Shown here: in pieces, positions 26,278-35,294 of the stretch | How positions within the stretch are numbered: position 1 is the first letter of the stretch | Layout of the letters: each line of letters starts with the position of its first letter | NCBI GenBank assembly: GCA_004293365.1 | Contig: RDYN01000031.1 | Location: forward strand, 1 to 50,752 | Length of the DNA: 50,752 bases | Source of the DNA: Oscillatoriales cyanobacterium | GTDB lineage: Bacteria; Cyanobacteriota; Cyanobacteriia; Cyanobacteriales; Microcoleaceae | Direction of reading: 5' to 3' | Position numbers and translations under genes: made by a program | Notes under the pieces: model-generated | Told to the model about the DNA's origin: nothing | Database searches by the model: none | What the model saw: the letters and a program-made list of their open reading frames with translations, nothing else

Positions 26278-26583
26278 TTGTTATTTGTTATTTGTTATTT
26301 GTTATTTGTTATTTGTGATTGGCGATTAGTAATTAGTAATTGGTGGTTGGTAATTTGTCATTGGTAATTGAGAGCCGTAAAATCTAATTAATCCGTCCAT
26401 TCATGTCATGCTGTCGCCAGCCATTAATCCTTTTTTTATTGTTTGCTATCGGCGCTGCTTTGTCTTGAATCATTGGTTGGCGATCATTTTATACTCAAAA
26501 CATAGAGCAGACTAATGACTAATGACTGATGACTGATGACTAATGACCGATGACTAATGACTGATGACTGATGACTAATCACC
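26276..26583. repeat. Repeat-filled gap upstream of menG
   Basis: ATTTGTT units at 26276-26318, GGTAATTGGTGGTTGG-type units up to 26372, then ACTAATGACTGATG units at 26512-26580. No gene seen. Confidence 0.85.
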
Positions 26584-27519
26584 CTAAAAACTCGTCAAGA
26601 CCAAAGCAACTTGTTGAGCTGCGAGGTGAACTGTTGTGAGTTCGTCGGGGCGCAGGGAACAAGGTTGTTTCCACTGGAGGGATATCAGGGCGATCGATCG
26701 ACCTTTGTGAATCACCGGAACGCTCAGGTGAGCTTGAATGCCCGATTTTTGATAGTGCGGCAGACTCGCTAGGGCTGCGTCGCCGGCAATATTCACAGCA
26801 CCCTGAATAGCTCCAGAGGCGATCGCCTCTAGAACCAGAGGGTCATCTGCCAGCCAATTTTCCACAGTTTTACCGCTGGTGTGAGTGCCTTGAGCCGGCA
26901 TTAAAGCAGTTCCTTCGACCAGTTGCAAAATGCAAGCGTCCGCCAAAAAATTATCGCTCACAGCAGTAGCAATTGGGTCTAAAGTTGCTTCCAAACTCGG
27001 ATAATCCACAGCCGTTTGCATGATCGTTGCTAACAGTTGTATTTGATTTTGGGCGCGATGCAATTCCTCAGTCCGCTGCTTGAGAACTTCATAGGTCTCG
27101 GCCGCCTTTTGCACCACCATTTTCAATTCGTTCGGGTCCCAAGGCTTGGTGATATACTTATAAACCTGTCCCGAGTTAATCGCATCCACCAAGTCTTCAA
27201 TATCCGTAAAACCAGTCAAGATAATTCTGACCGTATTCGGAAACTGGGGCACAGTTTTGCTGAGAAACTCCGTTCCCTTCATTTCTGGCATCCGCTGGTC
27301 GGAAATGATGACGGCGACTTCGCCCTCTATGCCGAGGACTTCTAAGGCGCGAATCCCGCTCTCAGCTTTGAGCACGTTAAAATCTCGTCGGAAAGTGCGG
27401 TAGAGTAAATCCAGATTGTCTGGTTCATCGTCTACTACCAGCATTTTTGGTTTTTTCGGTCGGTGTAGGGTCATGAGCTGGCGTTTAATTTGATCTAGCT
27501 CTGGAATGGCATTATCCAT
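26584..27519 (-). CDS. Response regulator with REC and GAF domains
   Basis: A 311-residue regulator. The receiver domain (about 24-140) has LVVDDEPDNLDLLYRTF, the phospho-acceptor in VIISDQRMPEMKG, LTGFTD and the lysine in YITKPW. A helical linker (about 140-165) connects to a GAF domain (about 165-308), SLEATLDPIATAVSDNFLAD to LTTVHLAAQQVALVL. There is no DNA-binding or kinase domain; output is unknown, perhaps through protein contacts or dimer change. No kinase is next to it. Start ATG 27519. Confidence 0.88.
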   Translation of the reverse strand: MDNAIPELDQIKRQLMTLHRPKKPKMLVVDDEPDNLDLLYRTFRRDFNVLKAESGIRALEVLGIEGEVAVIISDQRMPEMKGTEFLSKTVPQFPNTVRIILTGFTDIEDLVDAINSGQVYKYITKPWDPNELKMVVQKAAETYEVLKQRTEELHRAQNQIQLLATIMQTAVDYPSLEATLDPIATAVSDNFLADACILQLVEGTALMPAQGTHTSGKTVENWLADDPLVLEAIASGAIQGAVNIAGDAALASLPHYQKSGIQAHLSVPVIHKGRSIALISLQWKQPCSLRPDELTTVHLAAQQVALVLTSF

Positions 27520-27675
27520 AACAATACGATAAACTCCCCTTTGTAAATTTAGGCGAGCAACTATTCTGTAACAATAGTCTCATAACTCCCTTACTATCAA
27601 TCTATCGCTCTGCGGCGACAGGAGCATTGCTGGTATCCAATTACACATAACTCAACGCTGGTTTTTGATTCAATT

Positions 27676-28770
27676 ATGACTGATACACCGCAAGATTCTT
27701 CCCCTTCTACACCTGCACCCTCGCCTAATGCTGTGGATGTCGAACAGTTAATTCGATCGCTCCGCCGCAAGGAAGGCACCTGGGTAGAGTGGGGACAAGC
27801 CTGCACGGCGCTGCTGCAAGCGGGCTGCAATTCTCAGCAGATTTTTGAACAAACTGGTTTTGAGCCAATTCAGCAAAATCAAGTCAGCGTCGCAGCCCAA
27901 GTTTACACCAGCATGGTCAACGCTGGCGCTGCGGAAGAAGTTCGATCGCACTTTCTGCGGAAAGGAAGTGATATTTTATACGAATTTCGGATTCTCTCGC
28001 AAGCAGAGCGAGCCGGAGCGGCAGCTTTGATGTTGGCCCACAATTTGGATGTTGACGATTCCCGCCAAGTTGCTAAAGCGATTAAGGAGTTTTCGCACTT
28101 CGGGAGTCTGCCGCAGGGGTTCACAGACGCTCCCGGGGATGCTGTAGCTTACCAGTGCTGGCAGTTGGCGAGACAGAAAAGCGATTTGCAAGAGCGATCG
28201 CGCTTAATTGCTCGCGGTTTAAAATTAGCTAGCAGCCAAACCGCTAGAGCGCAAATCGAGCAGTTGCTGGTCGATTTTACAGTAGTTGCAAGGCGGGAAG
28301 CGCCCCGCTTGCCGGTTTACAGGCTCGATACCGAGGAACAATTGCCTCGGATTGTCCCGGTTGTAGGCAAATTGCCGCTTTCTACGTCAGATTTGCTGGC
28401 AGTGCCTTTGCCGGAGGAAATCGGGCCGTTCCGCATGGTAAAATTTTCCGGAGCTGGAGCTTGGGTGGCGATTCCCGGATGGCAGGTAATTTTGAACGCG
28501 GAAGATCCGGTGGCGGTTTTGGAAATGAGCGATCGACTGCCGGTACCGCTGCAAGGTAAAGTTGAAGAAGTTTTGATTATTGCCGATCGCGCCCAAAGAC
28601 AGTGGGAAGCTGACAGTTATTTCCTCGCCGATAATGCGGGCAATTTAGAATTGCAGTGGTTTGAAACAGCGCCGCAGTTGTCGATTTTGGGGCGAGTTGT
28701 TTTGGTGATGCGTCCGAAGAAGATTGTGGATGAAGATTATACCAAAGATGGATGGCAAATTGATGATTAG
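27676..28770 (+). CDS. raf1: Rubisco accumulation factor 1
   Basis: A 364-residue Raf1, the chaperone that holds RbcL dimers during Rubisco assembly in the cyanobacterial cytosol. N-terminal alpha domain: VEQLIRSLRRKEGTWVEWGQ, then FEQTGFEPIQQNQ and VYTSM; the linker and beta domain show LPVYRLDTEEQLPRIVPVVG, WVAIPGWQVILNAEDPVA and the C-terminal DNAGNLELQWFE. Length is normal (about 350-370). A Ser/Pro-rich N-terminal leader of 18 residues is likely flexible. It is divergent from the REC-GAF regulator. Confidence 0.95.
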   Translation: MTDTPQDSSPSTPAPSPNAVDVEQLIRSLRRKEGTWVEWGQACTALLQAGCNSQQIFEQTGFEPIQQNQVSVAAQVYTSMVNAGAAEEVRSHFLRKGSDILYEFRILSQAERAGAAALMLAHNLDVDDSRQVAKAIKEFSHFGSLPQGFTDAPGDAVAYQCWQLARQKSDLQERSRLIARGLKLASSQTARAQIEQLLVDFTVVARREAPRLPVYRLDTEEQLPRIVPVVGKLPLSTSDLLAVPLPEEIGPFRMVKFSGAGAWVAIPGWQVILNAEDPVAVLEMSDRLPVPLQGKVEEVLIIADRAQRQWEADSYFLADNAGNLELQWFETAPQLSILGRVVLVMRPKKIVDEDYTKDGWQIDD

Positions 28771-29108
28771 TCAGTTGGCAGTTGACTGTTGACAGTTGGC
28801 AGTTGACAGTTGGCAGTTGACAGACGCACCTTGTACCATTAGCGATTCTGAATTTGGGCAGGAATTGCGCAACTGTTACATTAAATCAAAAAAGTACGTA
28901 GTTGCGCTTCAGCGCTCTTTCTTGATATATAGGAAAAGAGCGCTGAAGCGCAACTACGTACCTAAAGATTAAATCCCATAAAAGTACCTGTTGCGTCCAG
29001 AAGTATTGGAAATCATATCAAGTGCGATCGCAATATTTCGGCGTTTGGTGCCTCGCTACCTAATGACTAATGACTACTGACTACTGACTACTGACTACTG
29101 ACTAATAA
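28771..29108. repeat. Repeat-filled convergent gap (raf1 / DUF4349)
   Basis: AGTTGACAGTTGGC units at 28772-28822, a perfect 27-bp hairpin at 28894-28961 (described apart), and ACTGACT units at 29062-29105 that come up to the DUF4349 stop codon. Confidence 0.85.
28894..28961. repeat. Hairpin repeat family A, copy 1
   Basis: A 27-bp perfect inverted repeat beginning GTACGTAGTTGCGCTTCAGC, with a 14-base loop. A second copy is at 35089-35156. It may also end transcription of raf1. Confidence 0.85.
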
Positions 29109-30119
29109 CTAATTAGGCGGTTTCGGTTCTTGAACTTTCGGAACAGAATGCTGTTTCTTAAATCGAATTATACCATAAGTCGCCGCCCCAATTACTAGGA
29201 AATAAGGGCTATAAGCCAAAAGCCAAATGCCCAAAGCAAACAAACCTAAAGTTAATTCGCCCACAGAATGAGTCGCTTGTCCCCAAGTTTCCTGCACCCG
29301 CAAGCCGAGAGAAGGTTGGGGCTCTTGCTGGGCAGAGACTGCTGCTTCTAGAGTTAAACTAATAGTCGAATAGGCTACTTGATTTCGCAAACTTTTTAAC
29401 TGAGCGTCAATTCGCTCGATCGACTCCCGAATCGTACTCAACTGTTGAGAAGCTTTCAGAACATCGCCAACAGAGCCGGATCGCTCCATAATTTTTAACA
29501 CAACTTCCTCGGATTTGCGGAGATTCCGCAGTCTAGCCTCGCTGTCAACTAATTGATCGCTAACATCCTCCGCCGTAAGCCCTCGGTTTTCGACACTTCC
29601 GAGTTTTGCTAAAGCATTTAAAGTAGTTTCTAACTTTTCTTGAGGTACCCGAATCTGCATAGTTGCGGTTTGGCGCACGCTAGAATCCGGTGGCTTTTGG
29701 TTTTGGAAAGCCAAGATATCGCCTCGCTGTTTTTTCACAATCTCGGTGACAGATTTAGTGCTGGTGTCAATAGATTTGACAACTACACTGAGTTCGGCTT
29801 TTTTAATCAGTTGGGGAGCAGTTGCTGGATTTTCTGTGGCTGGTTTGTTTGCGGTGTCAGCAGCAACTTTTGACGCTGCGCCTCCGGGTGCGCTTCCGGC
29901 TGCGGGTGCGGATTGGGGAGCAGATGCGACAATTTGCTTTTCAGGGCTGCGGGATGAAGCAAAGCCGTTTGCTGAGCCGGTGGGGGAGGAAGTTGCACAG
30001 CTTGGTAAAGCAATGGCTGAGGATAAAGTTAAGAATGCTACAACTGCAAATCGAGTTGCGCTGTTGTTGGTTGGGTTTAACTGGTGTGGCGCGGAATTGG
30101 TTTTGAGGTGGGTTTTCAT
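29109..30119 (-). CDS. DUF4349 lipoprotein
   Basis: A 336-residue envelope protein. Signal peptide near residues 22-40 (FAVVAFLTLSSAIALPSC) ends in a lipobox-like LPSC, so it is probably a lipoprotein. An Ala/Pro/Ser-rich linker follows, then DUF4349: KKAELSVVVKSIDTSTKSV, ATMQIRVPQEKLETTL, GLTAEDVSDQLVDSEARLRN and a coiled coil QLSTIRESIERIDAQLKSL, ending in a membrane segment (LFALGIWLLAYSPYFLVIG) and a basic tail. Function unknown. Start ATG 30119. The stop codon is followed directly by a TTAGTCAGTAG array. Confidence 0.88.
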   Translation of the reverse strand: MKTHLKTNSAPHQLNPTNNSATRFAVVAFLTLSSAIALPSCATSSPTGSANGFASSRSPEKQIVASAPQSAPAAGSAPGGAASKVAADTANKPATENPATAPQLIKKAELSVVVKSIDTSTKSVTEIVKKQRGDILAFQNQKPPDSSVRQTATMQIRVPQEKLETTLNALAKLGSVENRGLTAEDVSDQLVDSEARLRNLRKSEEVVLKIMERSGSVGDVLKASQQLSTIRESIERIDAQLKSLRNQVAYSTISLTLEAAVSAQQEPQPSLGLRVQETWGQATHSVGELTLGLFALGIWLLAYSPYFLVIGAATYGIIRFKKQHSVPKVQEPKPPN

Positions 30120-30408
30120 GGGGGGTTTTTCCTGTAAAAAGGTTTGGGTATTGAATTTTATGCTGGTTTTAATTTAAGCTCGGATAGATTGTGTTAGTTT
30201 AGCTGATACTAAAATTGAAACGGTAGAGGTTGAAGATTTTTTTATGTTTAACCGCAGATGAACGCGGATGTAATGCCAGTGCAATCATGCTTAAGGGTTG
30301 GGACTTTCGCGCGAAATTCAGTAACTCGGTTTTTGATACCGCTTGAAACGGCCGATCGCGACTAATATTTTTCCGATCTAAAATCTAAAATCTAAAATCT
30401 AAAATCGC
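30120..30408. other. Divergent gap with heptamer array
   Basis: No gene. At 30377-30406 TCTAAAA is repeated four times and reaches to two bases before the helicase ATG. The rest is unique AT-rich sequence that should hold both promoters. Confidence 0.6.
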
Positions 30409-32865
30409 ATGACTGATGAATTTGATACTGATTTTAGCCGATCGACTGCCGAGATCGATCGCCCGAACAGCACTTTCTCCGAGTTAGATCCAGCAGCTCT
30501 TTTGGCGGCTGCTTGCGGTAAAATTCGCGACAGCTTGCGTGCGGGCCAGCACGAGATGGCGGATTGGGCGGGCGGCCCCCTTGCGGTTTCGGCGGTTCCA
30601 GGGGCCGGGAAGTCTACGGGAATGGCTGCTGCGTCTGCAATTGCGATCGCCCGCAACCGACTTTACAACCGCCGCCAGTTAATTGTCGTGACATTTACGC
30701 GATCGGCTGCTGCTAATATTAAAGCTAAAATTCGGGAAAGATTGGCACAATTGTCTTTATACCAAGGTGGTTTTGCCGTACATACTTTGCACGGTTTAGC
30801 TTTAAATATTGCGATGCGCCATCCCGATTTGTCGGGTTTAAATCTCGAAAATTCGACGTTAGTCACTCCAACTCAAAGTCACCGCTTAATTCGCACTTGT
30901 GTAGAACTTTGGATTGCCGAAAATCCCCGCCGATATCAAGTTTTGTTGGAAGGACAACAATTTGATGGAGAAGAAACGGAGAGATTGCGGCGACAATCGG
31001 TTTTGCGGACAGAGATTTTGCCGCAGTTAGCTAAAACTGTGATTCACGAGGCAAAATCTTCGGGTTTATCGCCGGAAGAGTTATTAAAAATGGGCGATAT
31101 TGATTCTGGCGATGGCTATGAAATTTTAGCCGTAGCCGGCGGTTTATATCAAAAATATCAGGCTTTGTTGAGAAGCCGGGAATTCATCGATTATGACGAG
31201 ATGATTTTAGCAGCTTTGCGGGTGTTGGAAAATCCGGGCGCCAGGGCGATCGAGCAAAAGCAAGTATTTGCCGTGTTCGAGGACGAAGCCCAGGATTCCA
31301 CACCTTTGCAGACTGAGCTTTTGAAAACATTGGCGATCGATCCCGACAGTCCTAATTCACCTCCTAATTTTATCAGAGTTGGCGACCCAAATCAAGCAAT
31401 TAATTCTACCTTTACTCCCGCAGATCCAATTTATTTTAACCAATTCTGTGACGAATGCGAAGTTGAAAATAAGTTAGCGACAATGGACGGTGCAGGCCGC
31501 AGCAGCCAGATAATTATCGATGCAGCTAATTTTATGTTGCAATGGGTAAATAGCTCGGAATTAGCGGGAACCGAACAGCCTTTTAGAAGCCAAACTATCA
31601 AACCAGTTCCCAGCGATGACCCCCAACAAAATGCTAATCCTGCCCCCATAGGTCGAGGCTTAGAATTGCATACTCCCCGCGATATTTACCAGACAGTTGA
31701 GTTAATTGGCAAGCGGGTAATTGAGTTAGTAGAGGAATTTTTACCTGCGGATTTTGCCTGGGAAAGTCACGAGCAAAATATTCAATCTGGCAGTGAATCG
31801 AGGGATGAAGAAAATCGCCCCAAATTGCCAGTAGAAAATCTAAAGTCAATGGCTATTTTGGTGCGGGAAAACAAACAAGGCAAGTTTATCAAAGAAGTCC
31901 TAGAAAATCCGCAAAAACACGGATTGAGCTGCGATTTACGCAAATACGGGATTAAAATTGAGGATGTCGGGGAACGAGACAGACATTCTCAAGTACCTTG
32001 GGAAATATTAACATTGCTGCAATTTCTCGATCGCCCGCACTCACCAGACTACCTGAAAGCAGCCTTAAAGATTTTGAGCGATCGGCAACTCATCCCCAAA
32101 CAAGACTACAATACCTTTGCCACCAGCCCCGAACAATTCCTCTACCCAGGCCCCCTAGACCCAAAGCAGTCAGACCCAGTTCGCAAATGCCGTTATTTTT
32201 GCTGCGGTTTGCTGCAAGCACGCTTAGAGTTACCACCCTACCAAATCATCTCATTTTTAGCCTTAGCGCTGCAATACGACCAAACAGAATTAGCAACCGC
32301 CGACAAATTAGCAGAACGAGTAGCAATCCAAACAGCCGGCAACAATTCAACGAGCAATATTTTGGGAGTGCTGAGCGAAATTGTCAGTTCCGAAAGATTT
32401 GAACCAGTAGATGCAGATGACAAAATAGAAGAACGCTACACCAGCAAAGGTCAACTCACAATAATTACCATGCACAAAGCTAAAGGATTAGATTGGGATT
32501 GTGTATTTTTACCATTTCTGCACGACCAAACAATCCCCGGAAGTTTGCGAGTTTTGCCACAAACCCGATTTTTAGGAGATTTCACTTTAGCCGAGGTAGC
32601 CAGAGCGCAAATTCGAGCAAGTTTGCACGAAAAAAATCCTTTACCAAATCTCGGCGAAGCGTGGGAACAAGCAGGTTATTTGAAAACAGCAGAAGAGTTT
32701 AGATTGCTGTATGTGGCGATGACGCGAGCCAAAAGTTTGCTGTGGATGGCGGCGGCGAACAAAGGGCCTTTTACTTGGAACAAACCCGAGAATTTGCAAG
32801 AGCAAAAACCTTGTCCGGTGATGCCTGTTTTGAAACAGCAATTTCCCGGAAATGTGATGTTGTAA
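30409..32865 (+). CDS. UvrD/Rep-type superfamily 1 DNA helicase
   Basis: An 818-residue SF1A helicase. Motif I AVPGAGKST (about 62-70), motif Ia VTFTRSAAANIKAKIRERL, motif II FEDEAQDSTPLQ (about 290-300), motif III RVGDPNQAINSTF, motif V ITMHKAKGLDWDCVFLPF and motif VI LLYVAMTRAKSLLWM are all visible. It differs from classical UvrD in the 2B region and lacks a nuclease domain, so it is likely a cyanobacterial ATP-dependent helicase involved in repair or replication restart; that role is inference. The ATG at 30409 is preceded by a TCTAAAA array and has no Shine-Dalgarno. Confidence 0.92.
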   Translation: MTDEFDTDFSRSTAEIDRPNSTFSELDPAALLAAACGKIRDSLRAGQHEMADWAGGPLAVSAVPGAGKSTGMAAASAIAIARNRLYNRRQLIVVTFTRSAAANIKAKIRERLAQLSLYQGGFAVHTLHGLALNIAMRHPDLSGLNLENSTLVTPTQSHRLIRTCVELWIAENPRRYQVLLEGQQFDGEETERLRRQSVLRTEILPQLAKTVIHEAKSSGLSPEELLKMGDIDSGDGYEILAVAGGLYQKYQALLRSREFIDYDEMILAALRVLENPGARAIEQKQVFAVFEDEAQDSTPLQTELLKTLAIDPDSPNSPPNFIRVGDPNQAINSTFTPADPIYFNQFCDECEVENKLATMDGAGRSSQIIIDAANFMLQWVNSSELAGTEQPFRSQTIKPVPSDDPQQNANPAPIGRGLELHTPRDIYQTVELIGKRVIELVEEFLPADFAWESHEQNIQSGSESRDEENRPKLPVENLKSMAILVRENKQGKFIKEVLENPQKHGLSCDLRKYGIKIEDVGERDRHSQVPWEILTLLQFLDRPHSPDYLKAALKILSDRQLIPKQDYNTFATSPEQFLYPGPLDPKQSDPVRKCRYFCCGLLQARLELPPYQIISFLALALQYDQTELATADKLAERVAIQTAGNNSTSNILGVLSEIVSSERFEPVDADDKIEERYTSKGQLTIITMHKAKGLDWDCVFLPFLHDQTIPGSLRVLPQTRFLGDFTLAEVARAQIRASLHEKNPLPNLGEAWEQAGYLKTAEEFRLLYVAMTRAKSLLWMAAANKGPFTWNKPENLQEQKPCPVMPVLKQQFPGNVML

Positions 32866-32916
32866 AAAAACATTTACAAATGATATCATGTCCGATCGAT
32901 AGACCGCAATAAGTAA

Positions 32917-32976
32917 GGTTCGTAGTGCGGACTTCAGTCCGCAGCTTTTTGCGGACTGAAGTCCGCACTACGAACC
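32917..32976. repeat. Hairpin repeat family B, copy 1
   Basis: A 26-bp perfect inverted repeat beginning GGTTCGTAGTGCGGACTTCA, with an 8-base loop. A diverged copy is at 41725-41786. It lies just after the helicase stop. Confidence 0.85.
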
Positions 32977-33035
32977 GTTTTTGTTATGGTAATCGAGCAG
33001 GCATGATATGAAATATAATTGTACTAAAACTCATT

Positions 33036-33782
33036 ATGCCTAACCCAGAAATTCGCACAGCTAACGTCACAGTTCCCAACGGAGATTTGCAAATCGCCAC
33101 TTACTTGGCCCAACCCGCCGCCGCAGGACAATTTCCCGCAGTTATCGTGATTCAAGAAATTTTTGGCGTTAACTCGCACATCCGCGATGTTACAGAAAGA
33201 ATAGCAAAGGAAGGATATGTGGCGATCGCCCCAGCCATTTATCAGCGTCAAGCCCCCGGCTTTGAAACCGGCTACGCGCCCGAAGATATCAAAATCGGCA
33301 GACAATACAAAGAACAAACTACCGCATCCCAACTGCTGAGCGACATCCAAGCCGCCATCGATTACCTCAAAACCTTACCGTCCGTCAAAAAACAAGGTTT
33401 TGGCTGCATCGGTTTCTGCTTTGGCGGACACGTCGCCTACCTCGCCGCTACTTTGCCCGAAATCAAGGCTACAGCGTCGTTCTACGGCGCCGGTATCGCT
33501 ACTCTAACCCCCGGGGGCGGAACTCCGACGATCGCCCGTACAGCGGACATTCAAGGCACTCTCTACGGCTTTTACGGCACTCAAGACGCCAGCATTCCCA
33601 AAGAACAAGTTGACCAAATTGCAGCAGAATTGCAAAAACACAGAATTCCTCACCGAATTTTCCGCTACAATGCCGATCATGGCTTCTTCTGCGACCATCG
33701 CGGCAGTTACAACGCTACCGCAGCAGCCGAATCGTGGGTGCAGGTAAAGCAGCTATTTCAACAGGAACTTCAACCAGCTTAG
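33036..33782 (+). CDS. Dienelactone hydrolase family protein
   Basis: A 248-residue alpha/beta hydrolase of the dienelactone hydrolase (carboxymethylenebutenolidase) family. The nucleophile is Cys in GCIGFCFGGHVAYLAA (about residue 127), the acid is Asp in YGTQDASIP (about 184), the base is His in NADHGFFC (about 215); IQEIFGVNSHIRDVT gives the family's N-terminal Glu. Cyanobacteria usually have one such cytosolic enzyme of unknown substrate. Start ATG 33036. It stands alone between two hairpin repeats. Confidence 0.92.
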   Translation: MPNPEIRTANVTVPNGDLQIATYLAQPAAAGQFPAVIVIQEIFGVNSHIRDVTERIAKEGYVAIAPAIYQRQAPGFETGYAPEDIKIGRQYKEQTTASQLLSDIQAAIDYLKTLPSVKKQGFGCIGFCFGGHVAYLAATLPEIKATASFYGAGIATLTPGGGTPTIARTADIQGTLYGFYGTQDASIPKEQVDQIAAELQKHRIPHRIFRYNADHGFFCDHRGSYNATAAAESWVQVKQLFQQELQPA

Positions 33783-33841
33783 AGAGTTGGAGATGAGAGA
33801 TAGAGGGGGAGAGGGGGAGAGTGGGAGAGTGGGGGACCATT

Positions 33842-34009
33842 GGCGTCAACTTAAGCTGCAACCCCCAGTCCGGCAGGGACTGAAGTCCCTGCCTCAAAGC
33901 TGAAGTCCTCGCTCAGAGGACTGATGAGTTCTTCAGTCCTCTGAGCGAGGACTTTCGCTATTAGCCAGGGAATTAATTCCCTGGCGGTCTTTCGGGCTAA
34001 GTTGACACC
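33842..34009. repeat. Composite palindromic element with nested hairpins
   Basis: Outer arms TGGCGTCAACTTAAGC and GCTAAGTTGACACC enclose three hairpins: GGCAGGGACT/AGTCCCTGCC (33872-33893), GAAGTCCTCGCTCAGAGGAC with its mirror (33902-33954), and CCAGGGAATTAATTCCCTGG (33965-33984). No coding capacity; a mobile hairpin element is likely. Confidence 0.75.
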
Positions 34010-34077
34010 AATGTGGGGGAACATCTTCCTTCTTCCTTCAACAGACGACAACTGATAACTAACAACTGACAACTGAC

Positions 34078-34977
34078 ATGAATTCCAAATCTACAGGTTC
34101 TCAAAGCGCAAAAGCATCTTTTTCAATGGATGATTTTGCTAAAGCCCTCGAACAGCACAATTACGAGTTCCAAAAGGGACAAGTAGTGCGCGGCAAAGTG
34201 TTCGAGTATGACTCCAATGGCGCGTATGTTGATATCGGCGGTAAGTCTTCGGCTTTTTTGCCGATCGAAGAGGCTGCTTTGAGAACGGTAACGGATTTGT
34301 CGGAAGTGGTTCCCCTCGACGAGGAAAGGGAATTTTTGATTATCCGCGAACAAGATGCAGACGGTCAAGTTACTCTGTCTCTGAAACAGTTACTAATTCA
34401 GCAAGCTTGGGAAGATTTGGTTGCTTTGCAGGAAACTGGTAAGGTGCTTCAGGTACGAGTTTCTGGGGCGAATAAGGGCGGCGTGACGGTGGATGTTGAG
34501 GGAATGCGCGGTTTTATTCCCCGATCGCACTTGGCACAACGCGATAACATAGAATCGCTAATTGGTCAATCTTTGACCGTGAATTTCTTGGAGGTCGATC
34601 GCGAACGCGAAAAACTGGTACTTTCCCAGCGGATGGCGACTCAATCGAATGCCTTAAATCAGTTGCAAATCGGTCAGTTAGTGGAAGGAACAGTCAGCAG
34701 CATCAAGCCTTTTGGCGTGTTTGTGGATTTGGAAGGAGTTAGCGGTTTGCTGCACATCAAGCAAGTCAGCCAAAAATATATTGAGAACCTCGGACAAGTT
34801 TTTGCCCCCGGCCAACCCCTGAAAGCTGTGGTGGTTGACCTCGATCAAAGTCGCGGGCGAATTTCGCTTTCTACTCGGGTACTCGAAAATTATCCCGGGG
34901 AAATGGTGGATAAAATGGCGGATGTTATGGATACCGCAGAAGAGCGATCGGAACGCGCTAGAAAAACTCTTTCTTAA
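34078..34977 (+). CDS. S1-domain RNA-binding protein (ribosomal S1-like)
   Basis: A 299-residue protein with three S1 domains (about 34-105, 118-185, 198-267). Motifs are GQVVRGKVFEYDSNGAYVDI, KGGVTVDVEGMRGFIPRSHL and GQLVEGTVSSIKPFGVFVDL. Cyanobacteria carry several such S1 homologues; this is the variant with FLIIREQDADGQVTLSLKQL, probably a second S1-like protein rather than the main 30S protein. It may bind mRNA leaders. The ATG at 34078 directly follows a CAACTGA array with no Shine-Dalgarno; MDDFAKAL at residue 17 is an alternative start. Confidence 0.9.
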   Translation: MNSKSTGSQSAKASFSMDDFAKALEQHNYEFQKGQVVRGKVFEYDSNGAYVDIGGKSSAFLPIEEAALRTVTDLSEVVPLDEEREFLIIREQDADGQVTLSLKQLLIQQAWEDLVALQETGKVLQVRVSGANKGGVTVDVEGMRGFIPRSHLAQRDNIESLIGQSLTVNFLEVDREREKLVLSQRMATQSNALNQLQIGQLVEGTVSSIKPFGVFVDLEGVSGLLHIKQVSQKYIENLGQVFAPGQPLKAVVVDLDQSRGRISLSTRVLENYPGEMVDKMADVMDTAEERSERARKTLS

Positions 34978-35088
34978 GTCTTGACAAATTTACCCGTTTA
35001 CTCGTTTTCAGACCCAATCTGGAAACGAGTAAACGATGGGAAAATTAGGGGAATTTGCGGGAATTGGGGGAATGTGCGATCGGGCAAG

Positions 35089-35156
35089 GTATGTAGTTGC
35101 GCTTCAGCGCTCTTTATATATATATTTATCAAGAGCGCTGAAGCGCAACTACGTAC
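35089..35156. repeat. Hairpin repeat family A, copy 2
   Basis: Arms GTATGTAGTTGCGCTTCAGC and GCTGAAGCGCAACTACGTAC, with a TATATATATATTTATC loop. Nearly identical arms to the copy at 28894-28961. Directly after it, 35157-35248 has an open end, DDNKTTLHLYGLTADDFKQI, that may be the remnant of a gene broken by the repeat. Confidence 0.8.
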
Positions 35157-35294
35157 CTAATTTGTCTGATGACAATAAAACCACGCTGCATTTGTACGGC
35201 TTAACAGCGGATGATTTTAAGCAGATTTTAAACATAGTTTCTGACTAGGCTAAATAGTCAGTATTAGAACAAATTAAAATAGAAAGGACAAGTA

